7,780 nt of DNA from UBA4716 sp002438865. Its GTDB lineage: Bacteria; Bacillota; Clostridia; UBA1381. Below are positions 1 to 5,725 of this stretch, piece by piece; the stretch's first letter is position 1; every line of letters starts with the position of its first letter. The notes under the pieces are model-generated. The model saw only the letters and a program-made list of their open reading frames with translations. It searched no databases and had not been told where the DNA came from. The DNA lies in the NCBI GenBank assembly GCA_937907325.1, contig CALERO010000012.1:1-7780 (forward strand). The letters are read 5' to 3'. A program made the position numbers and the translations under genes.

Positions 1-618
1 AAAAAATGGAAAACAGTATTGATAATTATTGTTTCCGTAATTGTACTGTCTGCAGGGGCGGCATTTTCGGTATATCATTTTTATGTTGTTCCGAAATATA
101 TTGAACCTATGCTTGAAACGGCGGCATACATATTAAATGATGACAGTGTAAAAGATGAAATATCGCAGATTGCGGAAGATCTTCGGCAAAAAGGTCTGCT
201 GGACGATGAGCTGGTAAGTGAGTTCGTGGCGGAAAACACAGCGGTACAAACCACACCCGAGCCGACACCATATCAGGAACAACCGGCAGAACCGCAGAAT
301 ACGGAAACAACAGAAACAACAGGAAGAAAATACAGCTACGGAAAAAAGAATAACACAACACAGGAGGAAGCAGAAAAGGTCACTCCAAAACCATCGGTTG
401 ATACTTCAAATTTGTACGAACGTGTGAAGTCGCAGGTTGAACCGGAGGACATGAAAAGAGGCTACGAATTTTTAGGCAAGCTTGATATGTCTAAAATACG
501 CAGTCTGGCATCTGACAGAGCAGAACTTAAGAAATATATTAAAAATACCTTGACAGAGGATGAATATGCCGAGCTTATCGGACTTTATATTAAATATTCA
601 TATCTGTTGAAGCAGTAA
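1..618 (+). CDS. Membrane-anchored protein of unknown function, 5' end cut by the window
   Basis: The reading frame is open from base 1 (codons Lys-Lys-Trp-Lys-Thr-Val), so the true start lies just outside the window. The in-frame TTG at 19 would remove the basic KKWKT stretch that normally precedes an inside-anchored membrane segment, so I reject it as the start. Counting codons from base 1, residues about 5-23 form one hydrophobic segment (a signal-anchor, with no lipobox Cys seen). A charged helical stretch follows (about 30-75), then a low-complexity linker rich in Thr, Glu, Pro and Gln (about 80-130), then a charged helical C-terminal domain (about 140-205). A single anchor, flexible linker and small terminal domain suggest a protein displayed outside the membrane. 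I recognise no family. It ends 13 nt before the nucleotide-sugar dehydratase gene and is probably co-transcribed with it, so a surface-related role is possible but unproven. Confidence 0.8.
   Translation, partial: KKWKTVLIIIVSVIVLSAGAAFSVYHFYVVPKYIEPMLETAAYILNDDSVKDEISQIAEDLRQKGLLDDELVSEFVAENTAVQTTPEPTPYQEQPAEPQNTETTETTGRKYSYGKKNNTTQEEAEKVTPKPSVDTSNLYERVKSQVEPEDMKRGYEFLGKLDMSKIRSLASDRAELKKYIKNTLTEDEYAELIGLYIKYSYLLKQ
304..321 (+). repeat. Two tandem 9-bp units in the linker of the first gene
   Basis: GAAACAACA occurs twice in direct succession (304-312 and 313-321) and encodes Glu-Thr-Thr twice. It sits inside the low-complexity linker. The repeat length is a multiple of three, so a gain or loss would keep the frame; this is typical of slippage-prone linker DNA and probably has no further role. 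Confidence 0.5.
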
Positions 619-634
619 TGGGGGATAATTCTTG
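619..634 (+). promoter_or_regulatory. Ribosome binding site and TTG start of the dehydratase gene
   Basis: The G-rich stretch TGGGGGAT (619-626) lies about 6 nt upstream of a TTG codon at 632-634. The nearby ATG at 618-620 is in another frame. The next in-frame ATG is at Met18, inside the first membrane segment, and would break it, so the TTG is the best start. The preceding stop codon (616-618) directly abuts this site, which favours translational coupling with the upstream gene. Confidence 0.65.
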
Positions 635-2497
635 AAAAAAATTAATTTCAGACGTATAGCTCTGGCGGCTTTGGATGTAATTATGATTGTGTTCAGCTGT
701 TTTATGGCGATATTGCTTATAAACGAGCTGGGAATTACGGGAAATGTTATTTTGTTGGGCGAATATTATGAGAGAATTGCCATATATGCCTCCGCAACAC
801 TTGTATCGCTTGTGTTTTGCAGAGTTTACCGAAACATATGGAAGTATGCGCAGATTAAAGACTTTGTAAAATGCTTTTTGGGAATGGTTATAGGTGTAGT
901 GATAACCGTGGCTATTCTGGTGATAAAAAACGGATTTAGACTGGATATATATACGAAAATCTTTTTGATACTTTCGTTCCTTATAGCGACTTTCGGAATT
1001 ATCTCACTGCGTACCTGCTACAGTTGGCTGTACGGGTTTTATGTGCGCCAGGCAAAAACTGCAAAAAACGGTGATAAAAAGCGCACGCTCATTGTCGGAG
1101 CGGGACTTGCGGCGCAAAGAACGATAGGCGAAATGTATGAGTCGGAATGTGAATATGAGCCTGTATGTATCGTTGACGACGATCCGTCAAAACTGCACGG
1201 AATTATAAGAAATGTTCAGGTATGCGGAAGTACATATGATATTCCCGATTTGTGCAATGATAAAAATATAGATGTAATTATGCTTGCAATGCCCTCCTGT
1301 ACAGCAGAGGAACGCAAGAGAATTATCGACATATCATTAAAAACCGACTGCGAAATCAAAACACTCCCGTATATACATGAAGTGTTCAATATGGACAGCT
1401 TGATAAGGCAGGCAAAGAGTATAAATCTTGACGAGCTTTTAGGACGCGATGCAATAAGATTTGACAATACCGAGGTAAAAACTCTGATAGACGGCAGTAC
1501 CTGTATGGTAACGGGCGGCGGCGGATCAATCGGTTCGGAGCTTTGCCGCCAGATTGCAAAGTACAACCCGAAACGTCTTGTTATAGTTGATATTTACGAG
1601 AACAACGCCTATGACATTCAGCAGGAGCTTGTGCGCAGTTACGGCGATAAGCTTAATCTTAATGTGGAAATAGCGTCTGTGCGTGACTATGACAAGCTTG
1701 AAACTTTATTTGAAAAATATAATCCGACCATTGTGTTCCATGCAGCGGCGCATAAGCACGTTCCGCTTATGGAAACAAACCCCGAGGAGGCTGTTAAGAA
1801 TAATATCCTCGGAACATATAACACGGCAGTCCTTGCGGATAAATATAATGTTGAGCGATTTGTGCTTATTTCTACCGATAAGGCTGTAAATCCGACTAAT
1901 GTTATGGGCGCAACAAAGCGCTGCTGTGAGATGATAGTGCAGAATATGGCGCAGAAATCAAAAAGCACAAAATTTGTTGCGGTGCGTTTCGGAAACGTGC
2001 TCGGCTCAAACGGCTCGGTTATTCCGCTGTTTGAAAAGCAGATAGCAAAGGGCGGTCCCGTAACGGTAACGCACCCCGAAATTGTGAGATATTTTATGAC
2101 TATACCCGAGGCGGTTTCGCTCATTTTACAGTCGGCAACCTTTGCAAAGGGCGGCGAAATATTTGTGCTTGATATGGGCGAGCCGGTTAAAATCCTCACA
2201 TTGGCGGAAAATCTTATTAAAATACACGGCAAAAAGCCGAATGTTGATATTAAAATCGAGTTTACGGGACTTCGCCCCGGCGAAAAGCTTTACGAGGAAC
2301 TCCTTATGGACGAGGAGGGCTTGCGTAAGACCGAAAACAAGAAAATATTTATCGGAAAGCAGATAGAAGTAAATGAACAGCTTCTGCTTTCGGAAATACA
2401 TAAAATAAAAGAAACAGCTATGAGAAATGATAAAGAAACGGTAATTTCGGAGCTTGCCGAAATTGTGCCGACCTTTAACCATAAAACAAACTGCTAA
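632..2497 (+). CDS. Membrane-bound nucleotide-sugar 4,6-dehydratase (CapD/FlaA1/PglF/EpsC type)
   Basis: Members of this family act at the inner face of the cytoplasmic membrane. They convert UDP-GlcNAc to a 4-keto-6-deoxy sugar, the first step toward bacillosamine- or QuiNAc-type sugars in capsules, exopolysaccharides or protein glycans. The 621 residues match the full-length membrane form. Four hydrophobic segments lie at about 9-33, 48-65, 81-98 and 107-128. A first Rossmann-like domain follows (151-270, GAGLAA at 156-161), then the extended SDR domain from 291, with TGGGGSIG at 294-301, an Asp ending beta-2 at 320, FHAAAHKHVP at 370-378, S414-T415 and M425-x3-K429. Met in place of the usual catalytic Tyr gives the Ser-Met-Lys triad known for large homologues such as WbpM. 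RFGNVLGSNGS (452-462) and LRPGEKLYEEL (547-557) are also typical. It follows the membrane-anchored gene after 13 nt and is closed by a terminator. The exact sugar product cannot be read from the sequence. Confidence 0.93.
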   Translation: MKKINFRRIALAALDVIMIVFSCFMAILLINELGITGNVILLGEYYERIAIYASATLVSLVFCRVYRNIWKYAQIKDFVKCFLGMVIGVVITVAILVIKNGFRLDIYTKIFLILSFLIATFGIISLRTCYSWLYGFYVRQAKTAKNGDKKRTLIVGAGLAAQRTIGEMYESECEYEPVCIVDDDPSKLHGIIRNVQVCGSTYDIPDLCNDKNIDVIMLAMPSCTAEERKRIIDISLKTDCEIKTLPYIHEVFNMDSLIRQAKSINLDELLGRDAIRFDNTEVKTLIDGSTCMVTGGGGSIGSELCRQIAKYNPKRLVIVDIYENNAYDIQQELVRSYGDKLNLNVEIASVRDYDKLETLFEKYNPTIVFHAAAHKHVPLMETNPEEAVKNNILGTYNTAVLADKYNVERFVLISTDKAVNPTNVMGATKRCCEMIVQNMAQKSKSTKFVAVRFGNVLGSNGSVIPLFEKQIAKGGPVTVTHPEIVRYFMTIPEAVSLILQSATFAKGGEIFVLDMGEPVKILTLAENLIKIHGKKPNVDIKIEFTGLRPGEKLYEELLMDEEGLRKTENKKIFIGKQIEVNEQLLLSEIHKIKETAMRNDKETVISELAEIVPTFNHKTNC

Positions 2498-2505
2498 TCC
2501 GAAAA

Positions 2506-2537
2506 CACTGCGGAATGAATTTTTCGCAGTGATTTTT
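2506..2537 (+). terminator. Intrinsic terminator after the dehydratase gene
   Basis: CACTGCG (2506-2512) pairs perfectly with CGCAGTG (2525-2531). One G-T and two A-T pairs extend the stem inward around a 6-nt loop (2516-2521). A run of five T follows after one A (2533-2537). It starts 8 nt after the stop codon and separates this transcript from nth. I see no convincing promoter between it and nth, so nth may rely on read-through or on a promoter inside the upstream gene. Confidence 0.8.
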
Positions 2538-2556
2538 GTAAGGAAAGGGAAAAGAT

Positions 2557-3204
2557 ATGACAAAAAAAGAACGAGTTGCAAGGTTAAGGGCGCTTCTTGA
2601 CAAAGCATACCCCGATGTAAAATGTTCGCTTGATTTTGAAACACCTGTGGAGATGCTTGTTGCAGTGCAGTTGAGTGCGCAGTGTACCGATGCGAGAGTG
2701 AATATCGTAACAAAGGAGCTTTTTAGAAAATATAAAACTGCGGAGGATTTTGCAAACGCCGATATAAACGAATTGCAGGAGTATATAAAATCGGCGGGAT
2801 TTTACAAAAACAAATCGAAAAATATCATTGCCTGCTGTCAAAGGCTTGTCGAAGTCTATGGCGGCAAAGTCCCTGACACAATGGAAGATTTGCTCACGCT
2901 TGCAGGAACGGGCAGAAAGACGGCAAATCTTATACTCGGCGATCTTTACGGAAAACCGGCGGTCGTGGTCGATACGCATTGTATGCGTCTGTCACGCCGT
3001 ATAGGTCTGACCAAAGAGGAGGAACCGCAGAAAATCGAGATGGACTTGAAAAAAATCGTGCCTCCCGATTATCAGCTGAGAATGTGCCACCAGTTTGTGT
3101 ATCACGGCAGAGCAGTATGCACCGCACGCAGTCCGAAATGCGATGTATGTCCGATATACGAGGTATGCAAAAGAGTGGGCGTTGATGCAAAAAAGCCGAA
3201 ATGA
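2557..3204 (+). CDS. nth: Endonuclease III, DNA glycosylase/AP lyase
   Basis: Endonuclease III removes oxidised pyrimidines from DNA and cleaves the abasic site, the first steps of base-excision repair in the cytoplasm. The 215-residue length matches the bacterial family. The helix-hairpin-helix motif lies around 112-128 (LAGTGRKTANLIL), with the catalytic Lys at 121 and the catalytic Asp at 139 in VVVDTH. The C-terminal iron-sulfur loop is complete: C188, C195, C198 and C204 with spacing C-x6-C-x2-C-x5-C, the standard 4Fe-4S pattern. The usual LPGVGRKTAN reads LAGTGRKTAN here, a mild variation. The start at 2557 is supported by the purine-rich AGGAAAGGGA at 2541-2550. It stands alone between two terminators. 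A MutY assignment is unlikely because the protein is short and has no C-terminal NUDIX-like domain. Confidence 0.97.
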   Translation: MTKKERVARLRALLDKAYPDVKCSLDFETPVEMLVAVQLSAQCTDARVNIVTKELFRKYKTAEDFANADINELQEYIKSAGFYKNKSKNIIACCQRLVEVYGGKVPDTMEDLLTLAGTGRKTANLILGDLYGKPAVVVDTHCMRLSRRIGLTKEEEPQKIEMDLKKIVPPDYQLRMCHQFVYHGRAVCTARSPKCDVCPIYEVCKRVGVDAKKPK

Positions 3205-3218
3205 ACCTGTCGTCAGAA

Positions 3219-3236
3219 TTGAGGTCAGTACCTCAA
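3219..3236. other. Perfect short hairpin/palindrome between nth and its terminator
   Basis: TTGAGGT (3219-3225) and ACCTCAA (3230-3236) form a perfect 7-bp stem with a CAGT loop. No T-tract follows on either strand, so it is not a standard intrinsic terminator. It begins 15 nt after the nth stop. It could protect the mRNA 3' end, assist the nearby terminator, or bind a protein; the sequence does not decide. Confidence 0.45.
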
Positions 3237-3254
3237 ACGGTTTGTCTATAGTCT

Positions 3255-3289
3255 AAGCCGAAACATTAATTGTTTCGGCTTTAAATTTT
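3255..3289 (+). terminator. Intrinsic terminator after nth, possibly shared with the convergent araC-type gene
   Basis: An 11-bp perfect stem pairs 3255-3265 with 3271-3281 around a 5-nt loop (TTAAT). On the plus strand it is followed by T-rich sequence (TTT, then TTTT at 3286-3289), as expected for terminating nth transcripts. Its last paired base is also the last base of the minus-strand regulator gene. On that strand the following sequence (TTAGACTATAG) is poor in T, so it is a weaker terminator for the regulator. Confidence 0.82.
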
Positions 3290-4042
3290 ATAATTTATAT
3301 TTTCTTTCATAAATTCGGTTGCGGATTTTCCTGTTTTCTCTTTGAAAAATCTGCTGAAATGATATTGACCGGAAAAACCGCACTTTTCCGCTACTGTGTT
3401 TATTTTATATATCCCCTCGGACAGCAATTGCTCTGCTCTTTGCAGACGTATATTCAGTATGTATTGTTTTGGGGAAATCCCGAATTGATTTTTGAATTGC
3501 TTTCTGAAATACACCTCGCTTATATTGCATAAATCCGCAAGTGTTTTGTTTGTAAGCGCAGGATCGGAATAATTGGTTTCCATATATTCAATTGCCGGGC
3601 GCAGAATACCGTATTGAGTTGAATTTGACTGAGATATTCTGTACAGCATATCATAAAATATGCTTAAAACCTTTGCTCTGTTTCGGGGGAACAGGCACAG
3701 CCTTTCTATTTGCTCAAAATCGTTTATATACGATTTTGTGTCGTATATCGGAATTGATGTTACGGTATCACATAAATCGCCAAGACAATCAAAATTTATT
3801 ACGGGGAAAATCCCTGTTTTATTTCTGTGTATTTCATAATTTCCGCCCTTTGGAAGTATAACGGCATAATTCGGATCGGATAAAATTTCCCTGCCCTTGT
3901 GGCGGTAAGTAATTTTACCGCTGATACAAAAAGAAATCCCGTAGTTTTTTCTGTTCCGCATCATTTCTTTTCCGCCATGTACAGACGGAACTCTTATAGT
4001 GTCATATACGTCGGTTATTACTGCCTTGTTTAATTCTTGCAT
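3281..4042 (-). CDS. AraC-family transcriptional regulator
   Basis: This is a ligand-responsive DNA-binding regulator of 253 residues. The N-terminal half (about 1-135) looks like the cupin-type sensing domain (SGKITYRHKGREILSDPNYA near 41-60, then a VILPKGG strand). The C-terminal half is the AraC double helix-turn-helix domain, with the first HTH at about 164-187 (TLADLCNISEVYFRKQFK) and the second at about 212-236 (INTVAEKCGFSGQYHFSRFF). The linking GISPKQYILNIRLQRAEQLL is characteristic. I start it at the ATG at 4042-4040 because AAAGGG lies about 9 nt upstream. The longer form, from the ATG at 4072-4070, would put its first codon inside the spacer of the gene's own promoter. It diverges from the four-gene operon and is probably its regulator, and probably an activator given the operator position. 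The inducer is unknown; a compound degraded by the operon is the natural candidate. Confidence 0.93.
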   Translation of the reverse strand: MQELNKAVITDVYDTIRVPSVHGGKEMMRNRKNYGISFCISGKITYRHKGREILSDPNYAVILPKGGNYEIHRNKTGIFPVINFDCLGDLCDTVTSIPIYDTKSYINDFEQIERLCLFPRNRAKVLSIFYDMLYRISQSNSTQYGILRPAIEYMETNYSDPALTNKTLADLCNISEVYFRKQFKNQFGISPKQYILNIRLQRAEQLLSEGIYKINTVAEKCGFSGQYHFSRFFKEKTGKSATEFMKENINYKI

Positions 4043-4062
4043 AGTATCACGCCCTTTAATAA

Positions 4063-4091
4063 ATTTTATCATTTAGGAAAAATATTGTCAA
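4063..4091 (-). promoter_or_regulatory. Sigma-A promoter of the AraC-type regulator gene
   Basis: Read on the minus strand, a perfect TTGACA -35 box (plus coordinates 4086-4091) is separated by exactly 17 bp from TAAAAT (4063-4068), one mismatch from the TATAAT consensus. Transcription should begin near 4056, leaving a leader of about 14 nt that contains the AAAGGG ribosome site. The alternative ATG at 4072-4070 lies in the spacer and could not be on this transcript. Confidence 0.8.
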
Positions 4092-4108
4092 GATACAAGT
4101 AAAAAAAG

Positions 4109-4135
4109 TATCGGAAATGTTAAAGTAATATCGGA
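4109..4135 (+). promoter_or_regulatory. Putative AraC-type operator: two direct TATCGGA repeats
   Basis: TATCGGA occurs at 4109-4115 and again at 4129-4135 in the same orientation, 20 bp apart, or about two helical turns. AraC-family proteins typically bind direct half-sites with such spacing, using one monomer per site. The proximal repeat ends 7 bp before the operon -35 box, a suitable position for activation. The distal repeat is 18 bp from the -35 box of the regulator gene, so autoregulation is possible. The 7-mer also occurs by chance in coding sequence here, so the pairing and the location are the evidence, not the word itself. Confidence 0.5.
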
Positions 4136-4142
4136 TTATGCA

Positions 4143-4171
4143 TTGATTAATTACTTACGGTGTTTTATAAT
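4143..4171 (+). promoter_or_regulatory. Sigma-A promoter of the four-gene operon
   Basis: TTGATT (4143-4148) is followed after 17 bp by a perfect TATAAT (4166-4171). Transcription should start near 4178, giving a very short leader of about 16 nt that begins at the ribosome site AAAGGAGAT (4179-4187). The imperfect -35 box next to the TATCGGA repeat fits a promoter helped by an activator. In-frame TTG 4143 and ATG 4170 upstream of the SDR gene overlap these boxes and so are not its start. Confidence 0.78.
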
Positions 4172-4193
4172 GTCGGTGAAAGGAGATGTTACA

Positions 4194-4952
4194 ATGGATT
4201 TTAAAAATAAAACTGCCGTTGCTACGGGTGCGGCGTCGGGAATGGGATTGCTGTTTTCGCAAAACTTTGCGGCACTCGGCGGAAACGTTGTAATGTGCGA
4301 TGTGAATGAAAAGGTATTGAATGAGAAAGTAAGCGAAATCAACTCGAAAGGTCAGGGCAAAGCCATAGGTGTGATTTGCGATGTGCGTGATTACGAACAG
4401 GTTTGCAATGCTCGTGACAAGGCGGTTGAAATGTTTGGTTCAATTGATATTTTAACAAACTTTGCGGGCGGAACGGCTGTGCGTATGCTTAATGTCGATC
4501 CTTCTTTGGAATTTCCCGATATACCTATTGACGTATATGATTGGGGAATTGATGTAAATTTAAAAGGACAGTTCTATTTCGCACATGCTTGTATGAAACA
4601 AATGCGTGAGCAAAAGAGCGGACTTATTGTAAACATCGGCTCGATAACGGGCAAAGAGGGCGACGGACGCGGAATGGACTATCCGACAGCAAAAAGCGGA
4701 GTGATGTACGGACTTACAAAATCACTTGCGCAGTTCGGAGCAGGATATAATGTTCGCTGTGTTTGTGTTTCCCCCGGCCCCGTGCTTACCCGTCCGGGTA
4801 TGGCATTTATGAAAACGCTTCTCGGCAGAGCGGCAGAGCCGCAGGAGATTATAGACCTGGTTTTATTTATTGCATCGGATAAAGGACAGTTTATAAACGG
4901 TGAAAATATTATGATAGACGGCGGAAGAAATGCAATGGGCAGGTGGAACTGA
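4194..4952 (+). CDS. Classical short-chain dehydrogenase/reductase (SDR), first gene of the operon
   Basis: This is an NAD(P)-dependent oxidoreductase of 252 residues, a normal length for classical SDRs; it probably oxidises a secondary alcohol or reduces a ketone in the cytoplasm. The cofactor motif TGAASGMG is at 11-18, and Asp36 at the end of beta-2 points to NAD rather than NADP. The stabilising NAG motif appears as NFAGG (89-93). The active site is complete: Asn122, Ser150, Tyr163 and Lys167 (YPTAK). The C-terminus has the usual SPGPVLT (193-199) and a GENIMIDGG strand (236-244). The substrate lid after SPGPVLT is short: only about 12 residues reach the GRAAEPQEI helix, shorter than in many fatty-acid or sugar SDRs. 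The ATG at 4194 is chosen for AAAGGAGAT at 4179-4187 and because it lies downstream of the predicted transcription start. The substrate is not evident; the neighbours suggest a polyhydroxylated or cyclic alcohol. Confidence 0.92.
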   Translation: MDFKNKTAVATGAASGMGLLFSQNFAALGGNVVMCDVNEKVLNEKVSEINSKGQGKAIGVICDVRDYEQVCNARDKAVEMFGSIDILTNFAGGTAVRMLNVDPSLEFPDIPIDVYDWGIDVNLKGQFYFAHACMKQMREQKSGLIVNIGSITGKEGDGRGMDYPTAKSGVMYGLTKSLAQFGAGYNVRCVCVSPGPVLTRPGMAFMKTLLGRAAEPQEIIDLVLFIASDKGQFINGENIMIDGGRNAMGRWN

Positions 4953-4954
4953 AA

Positions 4955-5725
4955 ATGAAACTTGATTTTCTTGCCGGTTACAGACCGACCGTAACGGTTA
5001 TGATACAGTCCGAAACGGCGGCAAATGCGATAAATACGATAAGAAATTCCGTGTATGAGGGTGCGGACGCTTTCGGACTTCAGATTTGTAAGCTTGCGCC
5101 GGAGGAAAGAGAGCACTTAAAGGAGATATACGCCGCATCTTCGGGCAGACCTTTCTACATTACAAACTACAGATACGGATATAATGAAGGATTGTCCGAT
5201 GAGGAATGTATGAACGGCTTGATTGAGGGGCTTAAAGCAGGCGGTACGCTCGGAGACGTGATGGGCGATGCTTTTGACAAATCACCGAATGAGCTGACGA
5301 TAAATCCTGTTGCCGTGGACAAACAAAAAAAGCTGATTGATGAAATTCATCAAATGGGCAAGGAGGTTTTGATGTCCTCCCATTTGTATAGGTTTGCAAA
5401 AGCGGAGGAAGTGCTTGAAATAGCATACGAACAGCAAAAACGAGGTGCGGATATTGCAAAAATCGTGACCGCCGCAAACAGCGAGGAGGAGGAAGCGGAA
5501 AATATAAGAATAACAAGCCTTTTAAAGAAAGAGCTTGATATTTCGTTTTTGTTTCTGTCGGGCGGAACGCATTATAAAGTTCACAGACTGGTTTCGCCGA
5601 TGCTCGGCAGTTGTATGAGCCTGTGCGTACAGCGATATGATGAGCTTGCGTCCAAAGTACAGCCGCCGCTCGGATTTGTGCGGTATGTTACCGATAATAT
5701 GGACTATATGCCGGATAAGCTATGA
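4955..5725 (+). CDS. Divergent type I 3-dehydroquinate dehydratase (AroD) homologue
   Basis: The 256-residue protein has the order of beta strands and motifs of type I dehydroquinate dehydratase, a TIM barrel that dehydrates its substrate through a Lys Schiff base. By eye, VLMSSHLYR (138-146) matches the VVMSNHDF strand with catalytic His143, and ADIAKIVTAANS (165-176) matches the DIPKIALMPQS strand with Schiff-base Lys169. VHRL (209-212) keeps the substrate Arg (211), and ASKVQ (232-236) resembles the terminal ASAPGQ loop. However, the E-W-R motif of E. coli AroD becomes G-L-Q (41-43), and the DLE glutamate aligns with GD (104-105). Chemistry is therefore probably kept but the substrate changed. 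I use ATG 4955, with AGGTGG (4941-4946) 8 nt upstream, rather than GTG 4943, which lacks a spaced ribosome site. It starts 2 nt after the SDR stop. No other shikimate gene is near, so a biosynthetic aroD role is unlikely. Confidence 0.75.
   Translation: MKLDFLAGYRPTVTVMIQSETAANAINTIRNSVYEGADAFGLQICKLAPEEREHLKEIYAASSGRPFYITNYRYGYNEGLSDEECMNGLIEGLKAGGTLGDVMGDAFDKSPNELTINPVAVDKQKKLIDEIHQMGKEVLMSSHLYRFAKAEEVLEIAYEQQKRGADIAKIVTAANSEEEEAENIRITSLLKKELDISFLFLSGGTHYKVHRLVSPMLGSCMSLCVQRYDELASKVQPPLGFVRYVTDNMDYMPDKL

Noticed and set aside
1687..2232. Long minus-strand open frame inside the dehydratase gene
   Set aside because: It lies opposite strongly conserved SDR motifs, has no ribosome site and no recognisable protein features; it is a shadow of the real gene.
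2126..2713. Minus-strand open frame spanning the dehydratase end and the nth start
   Set aside because: It runs across a clear terminator hairpin and through two well-supported plus-strand genes, and its translation is low-grade and Cys/Phe-rich.
4143..4193. Upstream extension of the SDR protein (TTG at 4143 or ATG at 4170)
   Set aside because: Both codons overlap the predicted -35 and -10 boxes, and classical SDRs begin close to the glycine motif, as they do with the ATG at 4194.
4043..4193. Riboswitch or long structured leader between the divergent genes
   Set aside because: The predicted leaders are only about 14-16 nt; the rest of the gap is filled by promoter boxes and the direct repeats.
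4955..5725. Calling this gene aroD of the shikimate pathway
   Set aside because: The substrate-binding Glu-x-Arg is not seen, no other shikimate gene is nearby, and the operon looks inducible rather than biosynthetic.
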